From Atrina japonica (lineage: Eukaryota; Mollusca; Bivalvia; Pterioida; Pinnidae), in contig BROG01001185.1 in NCBI GenBank assembly GCA_030159075.1, positions 30,001 through 94,000 of the forward strand: a stretch of DNA of 64,000 nt, read 5' to 3'. The notes under the pieces were generated by a model. The model worked only from the letters and a program-made list of their open reading frames with translations. It searched no databases and had not been told where the DNA came from. Shown here piece after piece: positions 49,990 to 61,005 of this stretch (its first letter is position 1; every line of letters begins with the position of its first letter). A program made the translations under genes and the position numbers.

Positions 49990-50133
49990 CAGGGGCCCAT
50001 TTAACTAAAGGTCCTAGGTCCTAACTTTTAGTCTTAACTATCATGGCAACTCATCGCCGATTGGTCAGTCTCATGACAATTAGGACTAAGCCTTGGGATT
50101 CAGGACTTAAGACTTTTTGTAAAACGAGCCCCA
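49990..50133. mobile_element. family G element, copy 1
   Basis: Left end GGGGCCCATTTAACTAAAG and right end CTTTTTGTAAAACGAGCCCC form an inverted repeat, with GGTCCTAGGTCCTAA and its complement-like words further in. Confidence 0.6.
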
Positions 50134-50188
50134 GGTCTCAGTCTGACGTATCAAATGGTCGAGCTAATCTTATTTACAATAAAAAAGG

Positions 50189-50335
50189 CCTGGGGCTCAT
50201 TTCATGAAAGGTCCTTAGTCATATGTGGACTGGTCATAGGACCACACTTATCACTTGCGTCCATTTTACGGGGACTAGGACTTGTGACTTAGGACCAAAT
50301 CAGGTCAGGTCTATAGGACTACCCAAGGCTTGGAG
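50189..50335. mobile_element. family G element, copy 2, partial
   Basis: CTGGGGCTCATTTCATGAAA start, then GTCCTTAGTCATATG. The distal part (CAGGTCAGGTCTATAGGAC) resembles the unit of the adjacent 15-bp array. Confidence 0.5.
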
Positions 50336-50379
50336 GAAACCTAATTTATTTTTTTGTATGTGTCATAATTTAGCTTTGT

Positions 50380-51245
50380 AAGTGTGAGGTCTTGTGTGGG
50401 TAGGTTTAGTGTGGTCAGGTTTAGTGTGGTCATGTTTAGTGTGGTCAGATCTAGTGTGGTCAGGTCTAGTGTGGTCAGGTCTAGTGTGGTCAGGTCTAGT
50501 GTGGTCAGGTCTAGTGTGAGGTCTAGTGTGGGTAGGTCTAGTGTGGTCAGGTCTAGTGTGGTCAGGTCTAGTGTGGCCATGTGGAGTGAGATCAGGTGTA
50601 GTGTCAGGTTAAGTGTTGTCATGTCTAGTGTGGTCAGGTTAAGTGTTGTCATGTGTAGTGTGGTCAGGTCTAGTGTGGTCAGGTGTAGTGTGGTCAGGTC
50701 TAGTGTGGTCATGTGTAGTGTGGTCAGGTCTAGTGTTGTCAGGTCTAGTGTGGTCAGGTTTAGTGTGGTTAGGTCTAGTGTGGTCAGGTCTAGTGTGGTC
50801 AGGTTTAGTGTGGTCAGGTCTAGTGTTGTCAGGTGTAGTGTGGTCAGGTCTAGTGTGGTCAGGTCTAGTGTGGTCAGGTCTAGTGTGGCCATGTGGAGTG
50901 AGATCAGGTGTAGTGTCAGGTTAAGTGTTGTCATGTCTAGTGTGGTCAGGTCTAGTGTGGTCAGGTTAAGTGTTGTCATGTGTAGTGTGGTCAGGTCTAG
51001 TGTGGTCATGTGTAGTGTGGTCAGGTCTAGTGTGGTCATGTGTAGTGTGGTCAGGTCTAGTGTTGTCAGGTCTAGTGTGGTCAGGTTTAGTGTGGTTAGG
51101 TCTAGTGTGGTCATGTCTAGTGTGGTCATGTCTAGTGTGGTCAGGTCTAGTGTGGTCATGTCTAGTGTGGTCATGTCTAGTGTGGTCAGGTCTAGTGTGG
51201 TCAGATCTAGTGTGGTCAGGTCTAGTGTGGTTAGGTCTGGTTTGA
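50380..51245. repeat. 15-bp minisatellite with a 312-bp higher-order period
   Basis: Units of GTCTAGTGTGGTCAG. A distinctive irregular segment (GTGGCCATGTGGAGTGAG, then GATCAGGTGTAGTGTCAGG) recurs exactly 312 bp apart (50573 and 50885). Since 15 is a multiple of three, long frames are open on both strands (338 codons on minus, 288 on plus); they are artefacts. Confidence 0.95.
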
Positions 51246-51610
51246 GGTAAAAATAATCATATGCTTTCCAGATCTTATTTGAAAAAATGTGATAATACCA
51301 TAAGCCTTGACTTAGAGTGCCATTGATCAAATGGTCTAAATTTTGTCTTAGGATCAAATTACTTCAGACTAAGAACTCTGAATTTACGACTTCCTGATAT
51401 AATGGGCTTCTGCAGCTAGGAACACTTCATAACAGATTTGTTTATTGAAAGATGCTTTTACTTACTGGAAAAAAAAATCTTGCATTGTTTTAAAAATCTG
51501 AATCCCCAAATTCAGACATATGGGAGAGGAAGGGAATAACAAAAGAGCTTAAATGTCAAAGACACTTTCCATGTTTCTGATTAACAGACAGTGCAGATGG
51601 AATTAAGATA
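51246..51610. other. flank of the 15-bp array
   Basis: GTCTTAGGATCAAATTACTT and ATAATGGGCTTCTGCAG may be the far end of the family G element that holds the array. No gene. Confidence 0.35.
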
Positions 51611-51883
51611 TACTGCATTCAACCCCATGAGGACCCCTCCCCCTTTTCACATACAATTTCAAGTATCTTTTCTAGCTGGTTGACGAGGTTCATCTCTAGC
51701 AACATGCACCACCAGAATGTTGATAGGTGGCCACTGTATTAACAACAATATAACCACCACCTTATCTTATAAATAAAAATTAACTACTTTAAATCAATTT
51801 GACTATTAACTGCTCTCAATTAGTGCTTCCTCATTTTTTCTATTTTTGAAGCACCCTGAGTGCTCATTGGGTGGAATAAGGTA
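51611..51883. mobile_element. family F element, copy 2
   Basis: The ends ATTCAACCCCATGAGGAC and GTGCTCATTGGGTGGAATA are inverted matches. Internal words are shared with 34258-34569. Confidence 0.65.
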
Positions 51884-51993
51884 TATATGGGATAGGACTA
51901 CATTTAACGTTTTAAGCTGAAGACAATTACATTCAAAACCTTTTATGCTATTGGCAAAAATATAATTTCAACCTTACAGATGACAGTCAATGA

Positions 51994-52085
51994 TTAACTC
52001 CATTCATCCCCATAGACACATTTGGACTGGACTAAGTAATTGAATTTGAGGAGAGTCTATTGATTTTCAGGGGTTGAGGAGTTAA
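51994..52085. mobile_element. family B element
   Basis: From TTAACTCCATTCATCCCC to CAGGGGTTGAGGAGTTAAA. Confidence 0.6.
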
Positions 52086-52479
52086 AAACAGTGAGGAATT
52101 GTGTAAAATGGCATTTCATGATATTCTACATACCATGTGGTGGATCTTCACTGGTGGATTCATGTGCATGCACGGAACAATCCGCTCAACATTTAAAACT
52201 GTTGATAAGTTTATATAATGAATATACTCAGTATCCTCCGGAACTTCCATTTTTTTTTTCCTCTGACAAATGTAGGTGATACAGGGTGTGTTCAAAATTT
52301 AAACATACAAATGTACTTCCATTTTTAAGAGAAGCATCATGGAGTGATATTGATTTGTAATGTCCATATCATGCATAATGTCACAGTTTTCTGATGCCAA
52401 TTAGAGAAAGTACTTATGTCACATTTGATTTGGTGTCAATATCAATGTCAATCCATTCAGATACAGCACTACTCAAATG

Positions 52480-52800
52480 CTAATGTCATTTCATACAATA
52501 AGGACCGTCAATGATATTTTACCCAATCAGAGAAAGAATCCGCGATGAACGATCCAATCAGAGAAGATCAATATATTATCTTAAAATTAGAGATGTCAAT
52601 GATATTTCAGTCAGAATACAAATATTATACCATCCAATCCTAGAAATTCATATTATTTTATCCAATCCGAGACAGTAAATATTATCATATCCAATCAGAA
52701 TCAAAGTTTTACCATCCAATCAGAGTAAGTCATTTCAGCCAATCATACAAGATAGATATCACTTCAACCAATGACACAGACTCAGTTCTATTGACTCTTA
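52480..52800. repeat. degenerate ATCCAATCAGAGA repeat
   Basis: CCAATCAGAG recurs six or more times at about 40-50 bp steps with words like AATATTATTTTA between. Confidence 0.65.
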
Positions 52801-52850
52801 ACAATTCTTCAAAACAACGTCAATTCTAAGAAACCCATTGTTACTGTTCA

Positions 52851-52938
52851 TATTATCATCCCCTGAAAAACAATGGACTTGTCTGTAAATCAATGAGTTA
52901 GATCAGTCCAAAAGTGTCTTTAGGGATGAATGGGTTAA
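52851..52938. mobile_element. family B element
   Basis: TCATCCCCTGAAAAACAATG to AGGGATGAATGGGTTAA. Confidence 0.6.
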
Positions 52939-53940
52939 TCATAGATTCTATAAGATCACAGATGTTTAAAAGTCTGCTGTTCAAATCTCCTTTACATATT
53001 TTCTTATTCAAATGTTCAAATTTCATTTTTGGTTTACATTTCTTATCTTGTTCATATTTTTTATCTTGTTCACACAAGTAAAATAAGAAAAAGGTCTCTA
53101 CTTCTGTAATGATCCAGCAATAAATTCAGATGTTCACACAATTGAACTTGTTCACACAGCTGAAGTTATTGACACATACGAACTTGATCATACTAGTAAA
53201 ATTAGATGTTTCTTTGATATGTTTCAAAGTATATCCACATAATCATTTTTTTCTAATATGTTCACAATTGAAGTTCATTGTTGACTTGTAAGTCCATATG
53301 TTCACTAAAAAGTTCAGATCTTCACATTTAAATTTAAGAATCACAAGTTGGTTCAAATCACCACCGAATTCAAATGTTTACTATTCCCAATCTATCAAAC
53401 CTTTGAGCAAATCACCTCTCTTGATCCACCCCTCTCAAAACATTTAGAATGTTGCTCATAACAACAAGAAAGCTATATTTCTTTACTTGTCAATACTCAA
53501 AGGAATACTTCTCTACCCCATTGAGTTTCAAACCCTGTCCACATGAAATATAGAAGAGTCCATTCTTGAAATACAGGGGGTTCACAGTTGTTAGTCCAAT
53601 AAATTAATATTCTCTTTTTTTCGACTTTTTATTTGAAATGGTTAGCATAACTCAATACAAAGTCTTTCAGAATGCCAATGTCAGCTGGCTTTGCACTAAG
53701 CACCAGCGACGTACAATGTCTGCCGTTTAACGAGCATTTTTATTTGTTTTTCACAAGATCTATAAAATTTTACTATAGAGTCAATTACTGGATATGATGA
53801 AGTCATTAACAATCTATTTAGCAAACAAAACACTTATTCAGCCAAACAACTCGATAATTGTTTCCTTTACACATATCTATAGCAGATACATAATGATCTA
53901 TATATTGCAAGGAACATTGAAAACAAATTATGTGTAGAGT
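52939..53940. other. intronic sequence with scattered TGTTCACA words
   Basis: TTCAAATGTTCA and TTGTTCACACA recur loosely between 52970 and 53400. An eroded family B remnant lies near 53510-53585. No exon. Confidence 0.4.
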
Positions 53941-54240
53941 GTCCAGTAGGAACAAGGGTAAAGTCGGAGTAATATAGGATACAGGGTGAGGTGGGACCTA
54001 TAGAGACTTGGGTGAAGTGGGAGTAATATAGGATACAGGGTGAGGGGGACCTATAGAGACTTAGGGTGAGGTGGGAGTAATATAGGATACAGGGTGAGGC
54101 TGGACCTATAGAGACTTAGGGTGAGGTGGGAGTAATATAGGATACAGGGTGACAACCTATAGAGATTGGGGTGAAATAGGGTAATATAGGATACAAGTGA
54201 GGGGGGCCTATAGAACCTTGGGTGAAGTGGGAGTTAAATA
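53941..54240. repeat. minisatellite, GGGTGAGGTGGGAGTAATAT units
   Basis: Units of roughly 60 bp: GGGTGAGGTGGGAGTAATAT, AGGATACAGGGTGAGG, CCTATAGAGACTT. Confidence 0.88.
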
Positions 54241-54905
54241 GGAGAGGGTAATCCTATAGGACAACTACTTCACCCAGGATCAGGGGTTATAGGGCCCTAC
54301 TTTTGTCAAGTGGGATCCTATAGACTCTACTTCACCCAAGATCCTGCAGGCCCTACTTCACCCTGGATCCTATACTATAGGATCACCCTGGATCCTATAG
54401 GCTCTACTTCACCCAGGATCCTGTAGGCCCTACTTCACCCAGGATCCTATTGGTTCTACTTCACCCAGGATCCTGTAGGCCCTACTTTACCCTGGATCCT
54501 GTAGGTTCAGGGTACTTCACCTATGGATCCAGGGTGAATACTACAGGATCACCCTGAATCCTATAGGCTGGGTGAACTTCACCCATAAGATCCTGTAGGT
54601 TCTACTTCACCTAGTAGAACCTGTAGGATCCCTGAAGTAGAACCAAGGATCCTATAGGCTACAGGATACTTCAGAACCAAGGATCCTGTGAAGGTTCTAC
54701 TTAGAACCTAGGATCAGGGTGTAGGCCCTACTTCATCCTGTGAGTACTACAGGATTCTACTAGACCCTGGATCCTATACTACTATCACCAGGGGAAGTAG
54801 AACTATACTATCTTGGGTGAAGTAGATCCTATAGGTCCTACTTCACCCTGGATCCTACAGGATCTTGGGTGAAGTAGAACCTATAGGATCCAGGGTGAAG
54901 TAGGA
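54241..54905. repeat. scrambled minisatellite, both orientations mixed
   Basis: Units such as CTACTTCACCCAGGATCCTG and TAGGCCCTACTTCACCC (about 34 bp) are the reverse-complement sense of the preceding block. From about 54480 the two senses are interleaved within single units. Either a real inverted array or an assembly consensus artefact. Confidence 0.8.
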
Positions 54906-55224
54906 CCAAGATGGCAGAACTGGTGAGAACAAGATGTGTTTAAAACTTGACATATCAAAGTTGTACAGGTATGTTGTACAGGTATGTTGTTTTATAACAC
55001 ACTCGGCAATTTTTCTGTTACTGTAATGTTTTTACAGCACTTTATATTCGCAAATACACAAGTTCTTTATTTATTTCTGAAATGATATGTTCATGATTTC
55101 GAATGCTCATGTTGTCATACTATTAACTATACTTTATTTCACTATGATTTTATTTTCCCAAGGGAGAGCTATCACAAAATTATGCGTAAATAAAATCTTG
55201 TGAATAAAATTCCTGTTTTACAGT

Positions 55225-55425
55225 ATATAGTAATGGCCAGTTTGTAATGTTGGAGGAAGAGAGCCCGATCAAAAAGTTTCCTGAAAGAGACCATCGGACT
55301 TCTGTAAGTTAACGGGCAAAATTTCTCACCAGTTCCAGCAGGGCTTGAATTTCCAATCGGACTGGAGGTGAGAGACTTTATGGTTTTACGTGCGATGTTC
55401 TAACCGTTCTGCCAACAATCCCCCC
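55225..55425 (-). mobile_element. tRNA-derived SINE, first family
   Basis: On the minus strand: TGGCAGAACGGTTAGAACATC (A-box region; last base excluded from the match), GGAAATTCAAGCCC (B-box-like), then a body with TTTTGCCCGTTAACTTACAG and CTCTCTTCCTCCAAC, in the same order as at 60742. Confidence 0.55.
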
Positions 55426-55429
55426 ATTG

Positions 55430-55702
55430 GGTTTGATTTGTTTGTTTGTTTATTGTAAGAATATTTCACTCATATGGAGACGTCACCAAATGCCGGTGAA
55501 GGGCTTCAAATTTTTTGGCCTATGCTCGGCACTTACAGTCATTGAGCAGTAGGGTTCTTTAACGTGCCAACACCTACTGTGACACGGGACCTCCAGCTTT
55601 TACTGTCTCATCCGAAACACAGGAAACCAACCTGTCATTGGCGGGACTCGAACTCACAACCTCACGATCCAGAGACGAACGCGCTAGCGACTGAGTTAGC
55701 CA
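55430..55702 (-). mobile_element. tRNA-derived SINE, second family
   Basis: On the minus strand the head has A box TAACTCAGTCGCTAGCG and B box GAGTTCGAGTCCC. The body holds GGTTTCCTGTGTTTCGG and GTCCCGTGTCACAGTAGG, then the shared 3' part GTGACGTCTCCATATGAGTG and a TTGTTTGTTTG-type tail on the opposite strand. The 3' part recurs at 16041. Confidence 0.7.
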
Positions 55703-56073
55703 TTGGTTTTGAAAGTCAAATATAAAATGCCTCTATATGCGGTTTACAAATGTTATAAATGCTATTTATTGATGCTGTAAGCTAAATATCTACCTCTTTT
55801 ACTTAAGTATGTTTATTCATGTGACTTGCAATGGCTACATCATGTACAGTTGAAGAAATCTAACAAAACCGGTCAATTTGTTTCTCTCATAAAACTTGAG
55901 TTTAAAAAATTGATAAAAAATAGAATGATTAGTATTTCTCTGGAATCTTGAATAAATATTTGGTCAACAACCAAACATGAGACCATTGTAAGCTTGAAGT
56001 CTTTTATTCAAAGCTTATTGAAAATCCATATTTGTATTTGAATACACTAAAGGCTGTTAACAAATTATGATGC

Positions 56074-56163
56074 TTAACAGATCAAACCTTGAAAAACAAT
56101 GGACTCTTTTATAAATCAATGACTTAGGCCAGTCCAAGTGTGTCTTTAGAGGTGAATGGGTTC
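56074..56163. mobile_element. family B element
   Basis: TTAACAGATCAAACCTTG to AGAGGTGAATGGGTT. The centre, AATGGACTCTTTTATAAATC, is intact. Confidence 0.6.
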
Positions 56164-56209
56164 ATGTGAAAGAATATCCAGTAACAATATAAACACTTTG
56201 AATATTTGA

Positions 56210-56285
56210 TACAGTCAAAGACCGCTCAGGGGGAATTACAAAAACGGTCTTTATAGACAGGTGGTCTTTATATAAAGGGTCACAT
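56210..56285. mobile_element. family C fragment
   Basis: TACAGTCAAAGACCGCTCAG, then GGTCTTTATAGACAGGTGG. Confidence 0.5.
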
Positions 56286-56395
56286 GTACACGAGATAATA
56301 TGAAATCCAAAAGGTCGAAGATGACATTCATTATTTCCGACTACATATTTCGTCCTTGGTTAGATATTCCATTTAGAAATTGTATATTGTAATAT

Positions 56396-56580
56396 TATAG
56401 GAATTTTCCCAAATTCTAGGCCTAGGTTCTGGAAAACTGGGAAAATATACATTTTTGTTTTTTGAAATTCCAAATTGGGAATTTTGCATATTTTGGGGGA
56501 AATACAAGCCATTTTTGAATTGGGAATGGTCCTGTTATCGGACCCAAAATATACATAGGAAAAATCTCTGTTCTAATACA
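56396..56580. mobile_element. family A-like element, degenerate
   Basis: GGAATTTTCCCAAATTC, AAACTGGGAAAATATAC and TTGAATTGGGAATGGTCC resemble family A wording. The boundaries are uncertain. Confidence 0.35.
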
Positions 56581-57249
56581 TATACAACATATAAATAATG
56601 AGAATAAGAAATAATTCAATGTTTTAATTAATTCTAATTAAATTATGAGGAAATTGTATTATTTATATCGCGGATACTTTAAGATATGGCACATTAATGA
56701 AAAACTCATAAAATCTCGTAAAAACTGAAAGTTGTAGATAGATAAATTTTATTTCATTTTTGATAGATGAGTTTTATTCAATTTTCATTTCATTATACAT
56801 AATCCGGTGCAACGAGCGCTCGTGATTTTACTCTGGTCATTGAGATGTTGACTTGCTTATCAAGTGATGATCCATAAGATAAGATATAAGATAATTACTT
56901 CATTGCATTCCTGAATACCAGAAAACAAAACATCAATCCTTCAGCCATGATATTTAAATGCTCCTTTTTGTATAGACACCTCATCTTCCCTTTTCAATTT
57001 TTATTTTTTTAGACTTAGGTCTAAATTTGACCATGGAAAACAAAAAAATCAATCAATCAGGGATGTTTGATAGTTCCTGGTTGTAAAAACACCCTGTCAT
57101 AGAGCACGTCTGTGTGTGTAATTACAACCCGAGGCATTAATTGACACCTCCAGGTGTGTTGTGACTGTCAAAACATCGTGTATTGCGCCATGTTGTTGAT
57201 TAGTTCTCGCAATATCCCGCAATAATTATCTTCAAGTTATCTCCCTTCC
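56581..57249. other. intronic sequence, nothing recognised
   Basis: A TTATCTCCCTTCC motif lies at about 57237. No exon is supported. Confidence 0.4.
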
Positions 57250-57441
57250 ACCAGTAAACAGTCACTATACACAAGTTAGATAACTACTGGTGGGCGAAAT
57301 ACAGCAATCGCCAGTCGCGTAGGGCAGGTGGTCGCTATACAAGGGGCAAATATATAGTAATTCTCAACGGGAGGTCCAAACACGGTTGTAATGGACAGGG
57401 AGTCATTATATGAGGGCAGTCGCTAAGACAAGTTTGACTGT
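57250..57441. mobile_element. family C element, divergent
   Basis: The right end AAGACAAGTTTGACTGTA is clear. The left part, CACTATACACAAG, is eroded. The inside, CAGGTGGTCGCTATACAAGG, matches. Confidence 0.5.
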
Positions 57442-57450
57442 ATTTAGAAA

Positions 57451-57542
57451 TTAACATATCAACCCCTGAAAAACAATTAACTCATCTGTAAATCAATGAC
57501 TTACGCCAGCCCAAAATTGTCTTTAGGAGTAATTGGGTTAAA
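57451..57542. mobile_element. family B element
   Basis: TTAACATATCAACCCCTG to AGGAGTAATTGGGTTAAA. Confidence 0.6.
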
Positions 57543-57644
57543 GGAAATTTGTGAATGGCTTCCATGTTTTATTCCAATCCAGCACTTTATGACAGCAGGA
57601 TCATACCATCTGCCTTCCCAAGCAATCATGAAAGAGTCTATGTT

Positions 57645-57739
57645 TTAACCCATTCATCCCTAAAGACACCTTTGGACTGGTCAAAATTGTAAATTGATTT
57701 ACAGGGGAGTCCATTGTTTTTCAGGGGTTGATGGATTAA
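57645..57739. mobile_element. family B element, opposite orientation
   Basis: TTAACCCATTCATCCCTAAA to CAGGGGTTGATGGATTAA. Confidence 0.62.
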
Positions 57740-57779
57740 TTTTTAAATACCAAATATTACAATGTTACATTCTTTCACA

Positions 57780-57872
57780 TTAACTGAATTCACCCTAAAG
57801 ATAGATTAAGAATTCAGGGCCGAGTCATTGATTTATAGAAGAGTCCATTGGTTTTTCGGGTTGATAAGTTAA
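57780..57872. mobile_element. family B element
   Basis: TTAACTGAATTCACCC to GGGTTGATAAGTTAA. Confidence 0.58.
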
Positions 57873-57974
57873 GGCAAACAAACATTTATATATTTAGTAT
57901 TTCATCTGCATTCCATAGAAGACATATTAAATTGTTCATTTTTTTTTTCAGCATGTAAAACCATTTCTCAGCGA

Positions 57975-58174
57975 ATAACTCATCAACCCCTGTGGTCACA
58001 TTTAGACTCACCCAAATAAATAGATAGCATGGTCAACTGCCATTTTTCAGGGGTAAACAAGTTCATATTGCATGTTAAATCATAACAAAATTTTATTCTA
58101 AATTAAACACACCAGAATTCTGACAGTGGACTTAGTCATTCTTTTAAATGTGAGTTCAGGGGTCGATGTGTTAA
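57975..58174. mobile_element. two-armed family B element
   Basis: TAACTCATCAACCCCTGTGG to CAGGGGTCGATGTGTTAA, with inner arm ends TTCAGGGGTAAACAAGTTC. Same layout as 13250-13460. Confidence 0.58.
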
Positions 58175-58240
58175 TCAACTGCCGAACTTTGTAATCAATA
58201 ATCAGAACAAGAAACAGTAAAACTGATTGAGTGATTGTAG

Positions 58241-58562
58241 TAGATACTCGTCCCATCTCTATATTTCAGTAAGTACCCGAACATCAATCCTCACTAGATA
58301 CTCGTCCCATCTCTATCTTACAGTAAGAACCCCAGCATCAATCCTCACTAGATACTCGTCCCATCTCTATCTTACAGTAAGTGCCTGAGCATCAATCCTC
58401 AATAGATACTCGTCCCATCTCTATCTTACAGTAGGTACCCCAGCATCAATCCTCACTAGATACTCGTCCCATCTCTATCTTACAGTAAGAACCCCAGCAT
58501 CAATCCTCACTAGATACTCGTCCCATCTCTATCTTTCAGTAGGTACCCCAGCATCAATAGTC
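58241..58562. repeat. 54-bp minisatellite, six units
   Basis: Units of TAGATACTCGTCCCATCTCT, ATCTTACAGTAAG and CCCCAGCATCAATCCTCAC. Units are very similar, so the array is recent. Each carries a CTTACAGTAAG near-palindrome. Confidence 0.93.
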
Positions 58563-60467
58563 ACTCAACAAAAAGCCACATTGAAAAAAAGATAATATAG
58601 CAAATACTGAAACCGGTGGCTTAGTTATCAGACTCAGAGACTTTTTGTCAGTCATGCATTGGAAAACACGGCACCAAACTCACCACTAAGATGTCAAACT
58701 CTAAATAAGTCTCCTCGTCAAATATGCACATGGCATCACCCAAACTAATCATTATGCCATCAAACTCAAGGAATTCTTGACATGCATGAATGGGGAACAA
58801 CCTCAACCAACCACTTAACCATCAAACACAATTCAAGGACTTTCTCCCATCATCAACTCATCATACAAATATCTTAAGATTTTTTTAATATGCCTGCAAG
58901 GGATGCCACACCCCCCCCCCCCCCCCACCACCTAGCCATCAATCTTAAAGACTCTGACACATTTCTGAATAAAGCTAATAATGCATTTCCTCAACTTAAA
59001 ATATTAATGAAGTATAGATGTTGTTCTTAAAACATAAACTTTTAACAGGTCTCCCACCCTCTGGTCACAAGTGCAATTACATTGACCTTGAAATTGTGTC
59101 CCACGGTCAAGGTCATGATACCCCTTTAGGTCATGACCTATAACATATCAAAGGTGAATGAATTCCAAGCAATTGGGCTGGAAAATTTTAACCAGGATAA
59201 GATGTGCGACTGACAGACATGTTGAGGGACGGACAGACACACATCTGTAGCAAATCAATATTTCTCTCATCTGTCAAATAACCTGTATATTACAGGCACC
59301 TGCTTGTAACAGCAGTTTCTACTATATCTGAACATGGTGAGCTCTGAGATGCAAAGGTCAAAGGTGAATTTTATGATCTACAAGTGCGTTTATTTGATGA
59401 AATCATTTAAAATGCCACATGGCAACATAACAATACAAATATGCCCCTCTCCCTCAGCCAGGTCATAGGTGTCATCTTCTACCAATGGCCAACCCATATA
59501 TGCTCCTCCCTTTAACAAGGTTATAGGGGTCATCTGCGACCAATGACCAACCCAAGTATGAAATATCATCATTATCAAACAACATAAAATACATCAATCA
59601 ACATTTTGTGGGATTTACTGCGTTGCATGCAGTGACCTTTGACCTGAAAAGCAATGGGCATCAGATATACAAGTAAACAACTTAAACTGAAATATAACAA
59701 CAATACAGCAAAGCTTTTCTATGGTTTGATAAGAAAACATGTGATATACAACAGACCAATATGTGCAAAGCAATATAACACTCTATGTCACGGGGATAGA
59801 GAAAGGGTGGGTGGGTATAAAAATAAAAACGAAGAAAGGTCAAGTGCTGACTATTTATAGATCGACACTGATCTTACAAGAAATGAAAGAAAGTGGAAAT
59901 ATTTCATCGTACCCCAGGAGTCCGTTTTATCTAAAGTCGTAAGTCATTACTAATTCATTAACCTAAAGCAATCATAATTGTCGCAATCAATCATGTCATA
60001 CTTCAAGTCACGTACACAGAAATTTCTTACGAGTCCTTACTGATTGCCAACTTATAGTGGGTCACAGGCATCCAAAAATAACTTGATCGCTGATATTCGT
60101 AAAATAGCTCATCACAACTTTTGAATCACTCATAAAAACAGTGGCCAAATTGTTAAGATCCGTGTACTTTTACGAATTTGTGCCACATGCAAGTTGTTAC
60201 ATGTATCCGTTTATGTGTAGGAACCACATGAGGTATTTATGGTAAAATTATTCTGTGGTCACTCACAAGAAATTTTTGACAAGTCTAAAAATTTTCATCT
60301 CCTATCACAAATCATTATGAGTGTCTGCGAGTTGTGACGATATATCTATGGAAACAAGTGAGTTCTGTCTGGTTGCTTGCGACTTACTAGGAGTTGATGA
60401 TCAGTAAGAACTCGTAAAAAAAATATCTGTGCATGTGAAGGGGATAATTTAAAAGCTTTGGACATTT
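58563..60467. other. long intronic stretch with a short C run
   Basis: C run at about 58910-58926. A 59-bp-spaced duplication (GCCAGGTCATAGGTGTCATC / AAGGTTATAGGGGTCATC) lies near 59456-59535. TCAAGGTCATGA-type words recur at 59100. No exon is supported. Confidence 0.4.
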
Positions 60468-60559
60468 TTAAACTCATTTACCCCTAAAGACACATTTGGA
60501 CTGACCTAAATCATTGATTTATAGAAGAGTCCATTGTTTCTCAAGGGTTGATGAGTTAA
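60468..60559. mobile_element. family B element
   Basis: TTAAACTCATTTACCCCTAA to AAGGGTTGATGAGTTAAA; a well-preserved copy. Confidence 0.65.
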
Positions 60560-60741
60560 ATAAGATCTTGATAGTGAACATGGTTTATGATTACCTATCT
60601 GCGATACATTTACGAAAATAAATTTAGACCACTTGCAATGACCTAGTAGTAGTGCATTAAGCTTGCAAATCAAATGTCCTGGTTTCAAATATTGACATTT
60701 TTTAAATGCATGGTAGTCATGTTCCTTTGACAAGTGCTCAT

Positions 60742-61005
60742 GAGGCCTACATGACCAAGTGGTTAGAGCATCGCAATTTAAACCATGGAGTCTATCACTT
60801 CCTGCCAGTGCAGTTTCGAGTCCCGTCGGAACCTAAGCTGACTTTGTGAGTAAGTTTGCCAGTTTACTTGTGGAAGGCCGGTGCTCTCTTCCCGGAGACA
60901 CTGTAACTGGGTTCTCTCCTCCACCAATAAGTAAACTGGCCGCCACCATATTAACTGAAAAATTGTTTAGTGTGACATGAAACATGATTCAAAATTCAAA
61001 TTTAA
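60742..61005 (+). mobile_element. tRNA-derived SINE, first family
   Basis: A box TGACCAAGTGGTTAGAGC and B box AGTTTCGAGTCCC. The body has AGTTTGCCAGTTTACTTG, GGAAGGCCGGTGCTCTC, TCCTCCACCAATAAG, CTGGCCGCCACCATA and GAAAAATTGTTTAGTGTG, followed by an A-rich tail. Confidence 0.72.

Noticed and set aside
50341..51357. 338-codon minus frame and 288-codon plus frame
   Set aside because: They exist only because a 15-bp unit without stops is repeated; the peptide is a five-residue repeat and there is no exon context.
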